Assembly: GCA_017991315.1 (NCBI GenBank)
Contig: JAGOQS010000002.1
Coordinates: forward strand, 806,001 to 870,000
From: Ferrovibrio sp.
GTDB lineage: Bacteria > Pseudomonadota > Alphaproteobacteria > Ferrovibrionales > Ferrovibrionaceae
Direction: 5' to 3'
Length of the DNA stretch: 64,000 nucleotides
In this document: piece after piece, positions 44,938-54,112 of the stretch
Numbering within the stretch: the first letter of the stretch is position 1
How the letters are laid out: every line of letters starts with the position of its first letter
The notes under the pieces: model-generated
The model's input: the letters and a program-made list of their open reading frames with translations, nothing else
The model's database searches: none
What the model was told of the DNA's origin: nothing
Made by a program: the position numbers and the translations under genes

Positions 44938-46140
44938 CTACCCCTCCTGCTCCACCAACCAGTCGGCCTGCTCCACCGCGCAGCGCAGCCAGCCGATCGG
45001 CCGCGCCATGCCTGCACGCAACAGGCCATCATCGGTGCGGCGCAACACGATACTGCCCGCTGCCTGTTCCAGCCGGTAGCCATTCACCGCATCCAGCGCC
45101 GCGCATGGCCGCTGCAGCCGCAGTCGCGCCGGCAAGGGCGCATCGGCATTGCCTTCATTGACCAGAAACATATCCGCATGGCCCGTGCCGACTTCGGGTT
45201 TTTGCCGCAGGCGCAAGACGATGGTGGCTTGCAAGGGCTCGCCGCGCAGCACGGCATGGAAACTGCGCAGGCTCCAGGCCCGCTGGTCGCCGGCCAGTGG
45301 CAGGCGGAACCAGACGATGCCGGCGAGGCCACGCGGCGGCGCCTCACGCAAGGCATCGCGGAAAGCCGCGGCTCGCTCGGGCGATACCGCCAGTTCGCGC
45401 ACCTCGCTGCCGCCAACCAGATGGCCGCGTTCGGAGGCGATGCCGATGACATTGCCGCTGGCATCCAGGCTGACACGGGAGCCATAGGTCGGCAGAGCAA
45501 TGAACCAGGGCTTCTCGGTATGCTTTGCCCAGGCTTCGGCCCAGCGCCGCGCCAGCTCGGCGTCGAACAGGCCACGGCCGGGATTCTGCACCGCATGCAC
45601 CTGCAGCACGCTTTCATCCGCCTCCGCCAGCAGCCCGCGCAGGCTTTCCGCGTCGCTGAGCCAGGTCGGCAAGGCGGTCACCGCCAGCCGGGTATCGGCG
45701 GGCAATTGCGTGCGGAGCTGGCGCAGGAAGGCGGCATAGAAAGGCAGCCGGGCCGTGGCGACATCGCAATCGATCTCGATGCCATTGGGTGCCAATCCGG
45801 CAGCACGCCAGGCCGACAGGATACGCGCCACCTGTTCGGCCACCGCCTGCACCTGCGGCAACTGGCTGCCCTCGATGCGCAGCACCGGACGGGCGGGACG
45901 GCCCATGGCACGCATGGCGGCGAAATCGGGCGCGACTGCCGTGTAATAACCGCCCCAGCCGAATTCACCCGCCAGCACGCGCCAGCCCTGCAGCAGCGGC
46001 GCCGCCTGAGTGGCGGTGCGGGCCAGTTCAGGCGTCCATTTGCGCTGCCAGATATAGCTTTCCTGCGGCAAGGCGCGGGCCGCAGCCGGAGCCAGGAGCA
46101 GCGGCAGCAGACAAAGCAGCGCGAAGCGGAGGACGGGCAT
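44938..46140 (-). CDS. Exported DUF3142-like protein
   Basis: A 400-residue protein with a signal peptide (1-23, ALPQ). The mature N-terminus (ESYIWQRKWTPELARTATQA, then WRVLAGEFGW) and the motif GIEIDCDVATARLPFYAAFL followed by WLSDAESL and GIVWFRLP fit DUF3142, a presumed TIM-barrel family with glycoside-hydrolase-like strands. A C-terminal beta-rich domain follows (about 280-400). It is immediately upstream of and adjacent to the TPR-like gene. Enzymatic activity unproven. Confidence 0.68.
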   Translation of the reverse strand: MPVLRFALLCLLPLLLAPAAARALPQESYIWQRKWTPELARTATQAAPLLQGWRVLAGEFGWGGYYTAVAPDFAAMRAMGRPARPVLRIEGSQLPQVQAVAEQVARILSAWRAAGLAPNGIEIDCDVATARLPFYAAFLRQLRTQLPADTRLAVTALPTWLSDAESLRGLLAEADESVLQVHAVQNPGRGLFDAELARRWAEAWAKHTEKPWFIALPTYGSRVSLDASGNVIGIASERGHLVGGSEVRELAVSPERAAAFRDALREAPPRGLAGIVWFRLPLAGDQRAWSLRSFHAVLRGEPLQATIVLRLRQKPEVGTGHADMFLVNEGNADAPLPARLRLQRPCAALDAVNGYRLEQAAGSIVLRRTDDGLLRAGMARPIGWLRCAVEQADWLVEQEG

Positions 46141-46244
46141 CAGGACCGACGACCAGAGGGGATGGCGCCCATCATGGCGCGCATTATGGCGGATTCAAGA
46201 CCGACGCGACCGGCAAACATGAAATCACTGGCAGCACCAGCCTG

Positions 46245-46928
46245 CTATTGCTTCTGCTGCTTCTGAGCCTGCATCCGCTCCAGCAGGATGCGCTGGCCCT
46301 CGGTGATCAATGCCGTCTGGAGGTCGCTCGTCGCCTCAATGGCATTGGCTGTCTCTGGCGCATGGTCCTTGCACAAGGCCAACCATTGCTGCCGTGCTGC
46401 CGCCATATCGGTTCTGGCACCCGCGACCTCGAGCAGCCGGCGAGTTTTCACATAGGGCATCTCATCGCCGCCGAGATAATAAGGCTGCGTCACCATGGCC
46501 GGCACCCAGGTGAACGGATTGTCAAAGACACGCAGGCTGCAAGCCCACAGGCTCTGGCGGAAAGTGAATGTGCTGTAGGTCCAGGCCGAACGCTGGTCGT
46601 TATCGGTGTCATCGATAGCTGCGCGCACTGCCGTATCCTGCAACAGGATTTCGGCCATCTCAGCATAACCCATGAAAGCTGCCGCGATCAGCGGCGTCAT
46701 GCCGTTATTGTTCCTTGCGGTCAGCCCGGCAGCATCGCCGCCCCGCTGCACCAGCGCCGTCATCCGCTCACGCGCCTTGGCGATGGGAATGGAAAAGTTG
46801 CCGTTGGTCTCGCCGGCAACATACATGTCCTGGCGCAGGCTATTGAGGATGCCATGCGCGGTTTCCTGCGCTACAGCCCCTGACGCTGAAACCAGCAGAG
46901 CCAGGAACGGCAGCAGGCGAAGCAGCAT
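46245..46928 (-). CDS. Exported ankyrin-repeat-like protein after ftsK
   Basis: A 227-residue protein with signal peptide MLLRLLPFLALLVSASGAVA and one recognisable ankyrin-type unit, NNNGMTPLIAAAFMGYAEMA, continuing EILLQDTA. The C-terminus is Gln-rich. It starts one base after the ftsK stop codon, so it is translated from the ftsK transcript. In most alphaproteobacteria this slot holds lolA (lipoprotein carrier), to which this protein is not similar. Function unknown. Confidence 0.75.
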   Translation of the reverse strand: MLLRLLPFLALLVSASGAVAQETAHGILNSLRQDMYVAGETNGNFSIPIAKARERMTALVQRGGDAAGLTARNNNGMTPLIAAAFMGYAEMAEILLQDTAVRAAIDDTDNDQRSAWTYSTFTFRQSLWACSLRVFDNPFTWVPAMVTQPYYLGGDEMPYVKTRRLLEVAGARTDMAAARQQWLALCKDHAPETANAIEATSDLQTALITEGQRILLERMQAQKQQKQ

Positions 46929-46929
46929 G

Positions 46930-49488
46930 CTACTCCGCCGCCTCGATGTCGCGGGCGAGGACTTCGCGCTTGCCGACATGGTTGGCGGTGCCGACCACGC
47001 CTTCCTTTTCCATGCGCTCCATGATGCGGGCGGCGCGGTTATAGCCGATCTGCAGGTGGCGCTGGATGAAGCTGGTGGAGGCCTTGCGCTCGCGGCAGAC
47101 CAGGGCCACGGCCTGATCGTAGAGCGTGTCGCTCTCGTCGCCATCCTCGCCGCCGCCCATGCCAGGCAGGCCGAACTTGCTATCGTTGTCGGCGGTGACC
47201 GCCTCGACATAGACCGGCTCGCCCTGATCCTTGAGCGTCTTCACCACGCGCTCGACTTCCTCGTCGGTCACGAACGGCCCATGCACGCGCTGGATACGGC
47301 CAGCACCTGGCATGTAGAGCATGTCGCCCATGCCGAGCAGCTGCTCCGCGCCCATCTCGCCGAGAATGGTGCGGCTGTCGATTTTCGAGGTCACCTGGAA
47401 GGAAATACGGGTGGGGAAATTCGCCTTGATCGTGCCGGTGATGACATCCACCGAGGGGCGCTGCGTCGCCATGATGAGGTGAATACCGGCGGCGCGCGCC
47501 ATCTGCGCCAGGCGCTGGATCGCGGCTTCGATATCCTTGCCGGCGACCAGCATGAGGTCGGCGAGTTCATCGACGATCACCACGATGAAGGGCAGCGGGT
47601 TCAGATCGAGCGGGCGTTCCTCGAAGATCGGCTTGCCGGTCTCAGGGTCGAAGCCGGTCTGCACTGTGCGGCCCAAAGCCTCGCCCTTGACGCGGGCCTG
47701 CGCCAGCCGCTCGTTGTAGGAAGCGATATTGCGCACGCCGAGTTCCGACATCTTGCGATAGCGGTCCTCCATCTCGCGCACGGTCCATTTCAGCGCCACT
47801 ACCGCCTTGCCGGGCTCAGTGACCACCGGCGCCAGCAGATGCGGGATGCCGTCATAGACCGACAATTCCAGCATCTTCGGATCGACCATGATGAAGCGGC
47901 ACTGATCCGGGGTGAGGCGATAGAGCAGCGACAGGATCATGGTGTTGATCGCCACCGACTTGCCCGAGCCGGTGGTGCCGGCGACGAGCAGATGCGGCAT
48001 CCTCGCCAGATCGGCGATCACCGCCGAGCCGCCGATATCCTTGCCCAAGGCCAGCGCCAGCTTGTTCGAGGAATTCTCGAATTCGGCGGAAGCCAGAAGC
48101 TCGCGCAAGTAAACCGTCTCGCGCTTGGCATTTGGCAGTTCGATGCCGATGGCGTTGCGGCCCGGGATAACGGCGACGCGGGCGGACAGCGCGCTCATCG
48201 AGCGGGCGATGTCGTCAGCCAGGCCGATGACGCGGCTGGACTTGGTGCCGGGTGCCGGCTCGAGTTCATAGAGCGTGACCACGGGGCCGGGGCGCACCTT
48301 GGTGATTTCGCCCTGCACGCCGAATTCGCTGAGCACGGATTCCAGCATCCGCGCATTCTGCTCCAGCGCTTCCTCGTTGATCTTCTCGCGGCCGGCATCG
48401 GCCGGCGGCGGCTTCAGCAGGCCCAGTTCGGGCAGTTCGAAACTGCCGCCATCGCCGAGCTTCATCGCCACCTGCGCTTCGGCGGCGGCGCGCTTGCCGG
48501 TCTTCGGCCGCTCCAGGCGGCGCTCGACACGGCCCTGCTCGTCCAGCTTCTTGGCCGGCGGCAGCACCATGCTTTCGCGCTCATCCTCGTCGTCGTCGGC
48601 CTCTTCCTCGTCATCGACAGGACGAGACTTAGGCGTGAGGCGCGGCTCGGTGCGCTGCTGACTGCCGCGCGGCTTGTCCTCGTTCGGCACCGGGGTCTCG
48701 AAATCGTCGTCCTCGGCATCGACAGCACGGCGGGCGAAAATCGGTGCGAAGGCAGCACCGAACATCTGCTTGATGCTGCCGAAGAAACCGGGCGCTTCGG
48801 CGCCGGCGCGGATGGCCGCCTTGCCGCCCTGGTAGAGGCCTTGCGCGGTGAGGCCGGCGGCGGCGCTGGCACCGAAGCCGATGCCGGAACCGACGCTGCG
48901 CCACTCGCCGAGCGACAGGCCAGAGCAGAAATAGAAGCAGATGCAGGCAAGGCCGAGGCAGGCAGCACCCGGCAGCACGGCGGAAATCGGCAGGCCGAGT
49001 TCAACCGCCACCGGCACCAGTTGGCGATACATCAGCCAGTCGCCGAGGATGCCGCCAAGGCCGGTGCGCAACGTCCAGGAAGCCGGCAGCGGCAGGGCGG
49101 CGGCGAAAGCGGCGAACAGCAGCAGGGTGAGCGGCACCAGGGCAATATTCAGCCACCAGCGCGGCAGGCCGCGATGCGAGGCGACACGGAAGCCCCAGGT
49201 GGCGAGCAGGCCGACGAACAGCCAGGCCGAGAGGCCAAGGGTCTGGAGCAGCAGATCGGAGAGATAGGCGCCCGGGCGGCCGAGCCAATTCTGCGCCACC
49301 TGGCGGGTGGCATGGTTAAGATTCGGGTCGGATTCGGTGTAGGTAGCCAGCGCCAAAGCCAGCAGGAAGCCGCAGCCGAGCAACAGCACGCCGCCGCCCT
49401 CCTGCGCCCGCTGACGCATGAAACCATCAAAACCCTGCGGAAAAAACCGCGGTTTCCGGGCCGATTTGCCGCGCATGCCGCCCCTCAT
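46930..49488 (-). CDS. ftsK: DNA translocase FtsK
   Basis: An 852-residue septal DNA pump that aligns dif sites and activates XerD. Four N-terminal membrane helices (about 20-180), a short Pro/Glu/Asp-rich linker (about 240-340), the alpha and beta RecA-like domains with Walker [18 protein letters not shown] and Walker [18 protein letters not shown], and the C-terminal gamma winged helix ([37 protein letters not shown]) that reads KOPS. The ATG at 49486-49488 is preferred over the GTG at 49503 because the GGAGG at that GTG is an ideal Shine-Dalgarno for it. Confidence 0.96.
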   Translation of the reverse strand: MRGGMRGKSARKPRFFPQGFDGFMRQRAQEGGGVLLLGCGFLLALALATYTESDPNLNHATRQVAQNWLGRPGAYLSDLLLQTLGLSAWLFVGLLATWGFRVASHRGLPRWWLNIALVPLTLLLFAAFAAALPLPASWTLRTGLGGILGDWLMYRQLVPVAVELGLPISAVLPGAACLGLACICFYFCSGLSLGEWRSVGSGIGFGASAAAGLTAQGLYQGGKAAIRAGAEAPGFFGSIKQMFGAAFAPIFARRAVDAEDDDFETPVPNEDKPRGSQQRTEPRLTPKSRPVDDEEEADDDEDERESMVLPPAKKLDEQGRVERRLERPKTGKRAAAEAQVAMKLGDGGSFELPELGLLKPPPADAGREKINEEALEQNARMLESVLSEFGVQGEITKVRPGPVVTLYELEPAPGTKSSRVIGLADDIARSMSALSARVAVIPGRNAIGIELPNAKRETVYLRELLASAEFENSSNKLALALGKDIGGSAVIADLARMPHLLVAGTTGSGKSVAINTMILSLLYRLTPDQCRFIMVDPKMLELSVYDGIPHLLAPVVTEPGKAVVALKWTVREMEDRYRKMSELGVRNIASYNERLAQARVKGEALGRTVQTGFDPETGKPIFEERPLDLNPLPFIVVIVDELADLMLVAGKDIEAAIQRLAQMARAAGIHLIMATQRPSVDVITGTIKANFPTRISFQVTSKIDSRTILGEMGAEQLLGMGDMLYMPGAGRIQRVHGPFVTDEEVERVVKTLKDQGEPVYVEAVTADNDSKFGLPGMGGGEDGDESDTLYDQAVALVCRERKASTSFIQRHLQIGYNRAARIMERMEKEGVVGTANHVGKREVLARDIEAAE

Positions 49489-49563
49489 CGAATCAACCTC
49501 CACCGGCTCGTGGACAGCCCACAGCCAGCCTGACGATTAAGCCCCTAAATCCTTACCGATCCC

Positions 49564-50790
49564 CTAAGACCCAGCCCCCAGGACACTGCCAATGCGCTGC
49601 AACGCCTCGCGGGTCTGTTCCAGTTCACAGACCAGGGCGATGCGCAGATAGGGATTGCCGGCCTTGGCCGACACGCCATCGCCGAGATCGCGCACCAGGA
49701 AACCGCCCGGCAGGGTCCGCACCCCGGCTTCGCGCCAGAGTTTCACGGCGGCTGCCTCGCCATCGCCGACATCGAGCCAGAGATAGAAGCCGCCGGCCGG
49801 CCGGTAGAAACCGAAGCGGTTGCCGATCACGCTCTGGGCGATATCGAACTTGGCGCGATAGAGCGCGCGGTTGGCTTCCACATGGCTTTCCTCGCGCCAC
49901 AAAGCGGCGGAAGCCTCGGCCACCGGCATCATCATGCCGGCGCAGCCATAATTGCGCAGCTTGATGAAGGCCTGGGTGATGCGGGCATCGCCGGCACAGA
50001 AGCCGGAGCGCAGGCCCGGCACCGAGGAACGCTTCGACAGCGAATGGAACACGATGATGTTGTCGAGCGTGCGATCGGTGACACGCCCGCCGCTTAAGCT
50101 CAGCGCCGCTTCGAGGCCACCCGGCGGCGGCACGCTGTCGTAGATTTCGGCATAGCATTCATCGAAAGCGATGACGAAATCATACTGCCGCGCCAGTTCG
50201 ATCAGCCGCGTCATATACTCAAGGCTCGCCACCGTGCCCTGCGGATTGGCCGGCGAGCAGAGATAGACCAGAGCCGTGCGCGCCAGCGTATCCGGGTCGA
50301 GCGACGCGAAATCCGGCAGGAAGCCATTTTCCGCCGGGGCCGGCACGAATACCGCTTCCGCGCCCACCGAGGCGGTGGCGCCGATATAGGCCTGATAGAA
50401 CGGGTTCGGCATCAGCACGGCAGCGCGCTTGCCGTTCTTCTCCGGCGGCACCACCACTTGGGCCAGCATGTAGAGGCCTTCGCGGGTGCCGTTCAGCGCC
50501 ACGATCTGGCGCTCGGGATCGATCAAACCGTCCGGCAGAGCATAGCGGCGCTTCAGCCACTCGGCGCAAGCGAGGCGGAAATCAGGGGAACCGTTCGGGG
50601 TCGGGTAGCGGCTCAAGGCCGAGAGGTCGCCGCGCATGATGGTGCCGACGAAATCCGGCATCGGATGCTGCGGCTCGCCGACAGAAAGATTGATCGGCTT
50701 CAGGCCATGGCTCGTCGGCTGGCTGTCCAGCACCGCGCGGAGGCGCTGAAAGGGATAGTCGGTAAGAACGTCTAGGTTGCTGTTCAGCAT
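49564..50790 (-). CDS. PLP aminotransferase, class I/II (succinyldiaminopimelate aminotransferase DapC-like)
   Basis: A 408-residue fold-type I aminotransferase: NLSVGEPQHPMPDF, ALNGTREGLYM, YLCSPANPQGTVAS, AFDECYAEIYD, and the PLP lysine in FHSLSKRSSVPGLRSGF, then PLP phosphate region NYGCAGMMMPV and the terminal Arg in LRIALV. The pattern matches DapC of lysine/peptidoglycan synthesis. It is upstream of ftsK by 60 bases, on the same strand, the typical arrangement in alphaproteobacteria. Confidence 0.9.
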   Translation of the reverse strand: MLNSNLDVLTDYPFQRLRAVLDSQPTSHGLKPINLSVGEPQHPMPDFVGTIMRGDLSALSRYPTPNGSPDFRLACAEWLKRRYALPDGLIDPERQIVALNGTREGLYMLAQVVVPPEKNGKRAAVLMPNPFYQAYIGATASVGAEAVFVPAPAENGFLPDFASLDPDTLARTALVYLCSPANPQGTVASLEYMTRLIELARQYDFVIAFDECYAEIYDSVPPPGGLEAALSLSGGRVTDRTLDNIIVFHSLSKRSSVPGLRSGFCAGDARITQAFIKLRNYGCAGMMMPVAEASAALWREESHVEANRALYRAKFDIAQSVIGNRFGFYRPAGGFYLWLDVGDGEAAAVKLWREAGVRTLPGGFLVRDLGDGVSAKAGNPYLRIALVCELEQTREALQRIGSVLGAGS

Positions 50791-50897
50791 TGCGAATCAA
50801 GGCCTTGCGGCCCGAATCGGGGGCCATGAGCGAATCCGCAGAGCCTACCCGCGCCCGAGTCGCACCGCAAGCCAATAGGCCGCGCCGGGCCTGATCC

Positions 50898-50941
50898 GTG
50901 CCAGACCTGACCTGTGCTAGACCCGACCTGTGCTAGACTGG
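50898..50941 (+). repeat. Tandem 16-bp repeat in the aminotransferase/50947 intergenic region
   Basis: GTGCCAGACCTGACCT (50898-50913), GTGCTAGACCCGACCT (50914-50929) and a third partial unit GTGCTAGAC (50930-50938). The array ends 8 bases before the ATG at 50947 and covers the place of a ribosome binding site. Confidence 0.75.
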
Positions 50942-50946
50942 CGGCC

Positions 50947-51216
50947 ATGAACGACCCCGCTTCGCCGAGCTGCGCTGCCCGTTTCGCCCCGGATGCCTAT
51001 ATGGGCTTCCTCGGGCCGGACGAGATCGGCCCCTGCCTTAGCCAACTCTGGCGTCTGGCGCCGGATGATGCGGCGCGGCAGCTTCTGGCCGGCCTCGGCG
51101 CGGCAACAGATGCGCCGGCGCCCGATGCTGCCGCCTTCCAGGCCCTGCTCGGGCAAAGCCTGCCGAAGATCCGCGACGATGCACTGCATGCGGCGCTGAA
51201 AGAACTGCGGCAGTGA
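50947..51216 (+). CDS. Small protein of unknown function (89 aa)
   Basis: MNDPASPSCAARFAPDAYMG opens an acidic, Ala-rich, probably helical protein; it continues GFLGPDEIGPCLSQLWRLAPDDAARQLL. No family recognised. No clear Shine-Dalgarno because a 16-bp tandem repeat occupies that region. It precedes a DUF3291-like gene by 13 bases on the same strand, and the two are probably one transcript. Codon use matches the genome, supporting a real gene. Confidence 0.6.
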   Translation: MNDPASPSCAARFAPDAYMGFLGPDEIGPCLSQLWRLAPDDAARQLLAGLGAATDAPAPDAAAFQALLGQSLPKIRDDALHAALKELRQ

Positions 51217-51229
51217 GTGGCCCTCACCA

Positions 51230-51802
51230 ATGACCGGCCCGCGCCTGGCGCTCTACACCTTCGGCATTTTCATCCGCCCTGCCGCCGATCCCGCCAATGA
51301 CGGCTTCCATGCGCGCAACGATATCAACCTCGCCGCCGTGGAATGCAGTGAAGGCTTCATCGCGCGCTCGGGCTATGACGGCGATCCGGGGCCGGCAAGC
51401 TGGGGGCCGCATCGCTATCCGCGCTTCTATAGCGGCGAAGGCCATTCGCCTTCCACACTGTCGCTATGGCGTGATCTCAACGCCCCCTGTGCCTACGCCT
51501 ATAGCGGCATCCATGCCGAAGCCTTGTCGCTTGGCCGCGAGTGGTTCCAGCGCCCATTGGCGCCGCCGCTGAAACCGGCCTGGCCGCCCTATGTGCTGTG
51601 GTGGGTGGCGCCGGGCCATGTGCCCGACTGGCAGGAAGCCGTTGAGCGGCACGAATACCTGCACGACCACGGTGCCTCGGCCCACGCCTTCGACTGGAAA
51701 ATACCCTTCGACGCCGAGGGCCGCCCAGCCAGCCTCGACCGCGACGCCGTGCGGCGGCTGACAGCCATCAACCGTGAGCGACAGGCGGCGCTACAAACTT
51801 AG
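51230..51802 (+). CDS. DUF3291-like protein
   Basis: A 190-residue protein with aromatic-rich conserved stretches typical of DUF3291: LALYTFGIFIRPAADPANDG, GYDGDPGPASWGPHRYPRFY, PSTLSLWRDLNAPCAYAYSG, and PPYVLWWVAPGHVPDWQEAV. DUF3291 belongs to the dimeric alpha/beta-barrel (ABM) group and has no known activity. Second gene after the 89-residue protein, directly before tRNA-Phe on the other strand. Confidence 0.72.
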   Translation: MTGPRLALYTFGIFIRPAADPANDGFHARNDINLAAVECSEGFIARSGYDGDPGPASWGPHRYPRFYSGEGHSPSTLSLWRDLNAPCAYAYSGIHAEALSLGREWFQRPLAPPLKPAWPPYVLWWVAPGHVPDWQEAVERHEYLHDHGASAHAFDWKIPFDAEGRPASLDRDAVRRLTAINRERQAALQT

Positions 51803-51820
51803 ATTTTGGGGAGGAAGGAA

Positions 51821-51896
51821 TGGTGCCCAGGGACGGAATTGAACCGCCGACACGAGGATTTTCAGTCCTCTGCTCTACCATCTGAGCTACCTGGGC
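51821..51896 (-). tRNA. tRNA-Phe (GAA anticodon)
   Basis: A complete 76-base cloverleaf with encoded CCA: acceptor GCCCAGG/CCTGGGC, D-arm AGCTCAGATGGTAGAGCA, anticodon stem GAGGA/TCCTC around CTGAAAA (anticodon GAA), T-arm GGCGG TTCAATT CCGTC. All stems pair. No other tRNA is in the window. Confidence 0.98.
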
Positions 51897-51945
51897 ACAC
51901 CAAGCCTGCGTAACCATCTGCTACGCAAAGGCGTAATGGGGCGGG

Positions 51946-51974
51946 GTTATAGACAAACTCCCCCCGCCTGTCCA
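51946..51974 (-). promoter_or_regulatory. Promoter of tRNA-Phe
   Basis: Minus-strand TGGACA (51969-51974) and TATAAC (51946-51951) with a 17-base spacer, about 50 bases upstream of the tRNA 5-prime end. Confidence 0.65.
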
Positions 51975-52017
51975 TATATCGGGGCAAGAAAAACGCCGCC
52001 CGGGATTTCAACAGCTT

Positions 52018-52806
52018 ATGACCCCTCACCCCACCCCAGAGACGGCCCAGCCGGCAGCCATCGCTGTGCATGGCCTGGCCAAGGATTACGGTGCTGTGGC
52101 GGCCGTGGCGGGGATCGATTTCACCGTGGCCGCCGGCTCGACCACGGCTTTGCTGGGCGGCAACGGCGCCGGCAAGACCACCACGATTGCCATGCTGCTG
52201 GGGCTGCTGACACCAACGCGCGGCAGCGTCACCGTGCTGGGCGCCAACATGGAGCGCCACCGGCACCGCGTGCTGCCACGGATGAACTTCTCCTCGCCCT
52301 ATGTGGATTTGCCGCACCGCCTGACCGTGCGCCAGAACCTGCTGGTCTTCGCCCAACTCTATGACGTGCCGCGCGCACCGGACCGCATCGCCGAACTGGC
52401 CGAGGCGCTGGATTTCGCGGCCCTGCTCGACCGCTCCGCCGGCGGGCTTTCCGCCGGGCAAAAAACCCGCGTCGCGCTGGCCAAGGCGCTGATCAACAAG
52501 CCGGAGCTGCTGCTGCTGGACGAGCCGACCGCCTCGCTCGACCCCGACACCGCCGACTGGGTGCGCGGCCTGCTGGAACGCTACCGCACTGAGCGCGGCG
52601 CCACGATTCTGCTGGCCTCGCATAACATGGCCGAGGTGGAACGCCTGGCCGACCAGGTGCTGATGATGAAGCAAGGCAAGATCGTTGACCGTGGCCGGCC
52701 CGAGGCCTTGATCGAGCGCTATGGCCGCAACGACCTGGAGGAAGTGTTCCTCGATATCGCCCGCGGCCAGGGCAAGGCGGCGGAATTCGCGGGCAAACTG
52801 ACATGA
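52018..52806 (+). CDS. ABC-2 type exporter, ATP-binding subunit
   Basis: A 262-residue ATPase: Walker A GGNGAGKTTTI (about 47-57), Q-loop region MNFSSPYVDLPHRLTV, signature LSAGQKTRVALAKAL (Ala replaces the usual Gly at the third position), Walker B LLLLDEPTASLD, and switch His in LLASHNMAEVERLAD. It powers export of a polymer, drug or lipid together with the permease gene, which overlaps it by four bases (52803-52806). Substrate is not evident. Confidence 0.94.
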   Translation: MTPHPTPETAQPAAIAVHGLAKDYGAVAAVAGIDFTVAAGSTTALLGGNGAGKTTTIAMLLGLLTPTRGSVTVLGANMERHRHRVLPRMNFSSPYVDLPHRLTVRQNLLVFAQLYDVPRAPDRIAELAEALDFAALLDRSAGGLSAGQKTRVALAKALINKPELLLLDEPTASLDPDTADWVRGLLERYRTERGATILLASHNMAEVERLADQVLMMKQGKIVDRGRPEALIERYGRNDLEEVFLDIARGQGKAAEFAGKLT

Positions 52807-53615
52807 GCGCGCAAATCTTCGGCTTCAGCCCCAATCGCATCGCCGCGATGCTGCGGCGGCATTACTACCTGCTCTCCTCTTCCTGGGTGCGGCTGATCGA
52901 CCTGGTCTACTGGCCCACGGTGCAGATGCTGATGTGGGGCTTCCTCACCCAGTTCCTGATGGGCAAGACCAGCTATATCGCGCAAGCCTTCGGCCTGCTG
53001 CTGGCCGGCCTGATGCTGTGGGATTCGATGTTCCGCATCCAGTTGAGCGTCGCGATTTCCTTCCTTGAGGAAATGTGGAGCCGCAATCTCGGCAACCTGT
53101 TCGTCAGCCCGTTGCGGCCCAGCGAATTCGCCGCCTCCTTGCTGATCATGGGTTTCCTGCGCACCGCCTTCAGCATGATCCCGGTCAGCCTGATGGCCTG
53201 GTGGTTCTTCGATTTCTCGGTCTATTCGCTCGGCCTGGCGCTGGCCGGCTTCTTCGCCTCGCTGACCCTGTTCGGCTGGGCCATCGGCCTGGCGGTAAGC
53301 GGCCTGGTGATGCGCCAGGGCCTGGGGGCGGAGAATATCGCCTGGGCGGCGGCGTTTCTCTTCCTGCCCATCGCGGCGGTGTATTACCCGGTGAGCGTGC
53401 TGCCCGGCTGGCTGCAATATGTCGCCTGGAGCTTCCCGCCGGCCTATGTCTTCGAGGGCCTGCGCGCCCTGCTGGTGGACGGCCAGTTCCGCGCCGATCT
53501 GATGTGGGGCGCCTTCGCGCTCAACGCCGTCTACCTTGTACTCGGCTTCGGCGCCTTCATGGCGCTGTTCGAGGCGGCGCGGCGCGGCGGGCAATTGCTG
53601 GGCCAGGGCGAATAG
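52803..53615 (+). CDS. ABC-2 type exporter, permease subunit
   Basis: A 270-residue membrane protein with six predicted helices, including FLRTAFSMIPVSLMAWWFFD, GLALAGFFASLTLFGWAIGL and the late VSVLPGWLQYVAWSFPPAYV that precedes the amphipathic ABC-2 signature. The ATG overlaps the ATPase stop (ATGA), showing coupled synthesis. One permease per ATPase suggests a homodimeric exporter. Confidence 0.93.
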   Translation: MSAQIFGFSPNRIAAMLRRHYYLLSSSWVRLIDLVYWPTVQMLMWGFLTQFLMGKTSYIAQAFGLLLAGLMLWDSMFRIQLSVAISFLEEMWSRNLGNLFVSPLRPSEFAASLLIMGFLRTAFSMIPVSLMAWWFFDFSVYSLGLALAGFFASLTLFGWAIGLAVSGLVMRQGLGAENIAWAAAFLFLPIAAVYYPVSVLPGWLQYVAWSFPPAYVFEGLRALLVDGQFRADLMWGAFALNAVYLVLGFGAFMALFEAARRGGQLLGQGE

Positions 53616-53617
53616 GC

Positions 53618-54112
53618 ATGCCAGCGCCGCTGCTCAAGGCCGGGACTGTAACCCTGCGGCCGCTCAGCGCCCGCGACGCCACGGCGCTGGGCCTGGAGCC
53701 GCCGGTCGCGGAAGCCCTGCTGCAAGAGTCGAGCAATGGCGCCAGCCTGCTGTGGCTGATCGCGCCCAATCCACGCCAACCCGGTTTCGGCTGGATCGGT
53801 TTGCGCGGCATCGAACCGTTGCAGCGCCGCGCCGCGCTGGATGGTTTCGTGCTGCCGGCGCAGCGCCGCCAGGGCCATATGCGCGAAGCCGCAAGCCGCG
53901 TGGCGGCCTACGCTTTCGATACGTTGCTGCTGCACCGCCTGGGCGCCCGGCTCGACCCGGATAACGCTGCCGGTATCGCGCTGCTGCGGGGCTTAAGCTT
54001 CAGCGAAGAAGGCCGCCTGCGCGGCTACCGCATCGGCGCCGATGGCCAGCCGCGCGATGTACTGCTGCTCAGCCGGCTGCGCGGCGATTCCCCGCCCCGG
54101 GAAGCCCCCTGA
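53618..54112 (+). CDS. GNAT-family acetyltransferase
   Basis: A 164-residue protein: TVTLRPLSARDATALGLEPP, GFGWIGLRGIEP, the acetyl-CoA-binding segment FVLPAQRRQGHMREAASRV, and LHRLGARLDPDNAAGIALLR with the late motif FSEEGRLRGYRI, as in RimJ/RimL-like N-acetyltransferases. The start ATG comes two bases after the permease stop codon. Its 3-prime end overlaps the convergent AraC gene by 44 bases. Confidence 0.85.
   Translation: MPAPLLKAGTVTLRPLSARDATALGLEPPVAEALLQESSNGASLLWLIAPNPRQPGFGWIGLRGIEPLQRRAALDGFVLPAQRRQGHMREAASRVAAYAFDTLLLHRLGARLDPDNAAGIALLRGLSFSEEGRLRGYRIGADGQPRDVLLLSRLRGDSPPREAP

Noticed and set aside
46672-49533. Long open frame on the plus strand opposite ftsK
   Set aside because: Same antisense effect; the minus-strand FtsK motifs are unambiguous and the plus-strand translation is low in complexity.
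51821-51896. Integrated element next to tRNA-Phe
   Set aside because: No integrase or direct repeat of the tRNA 3-prime end nearby; neighbours on both sides look like ordinary chromosome.
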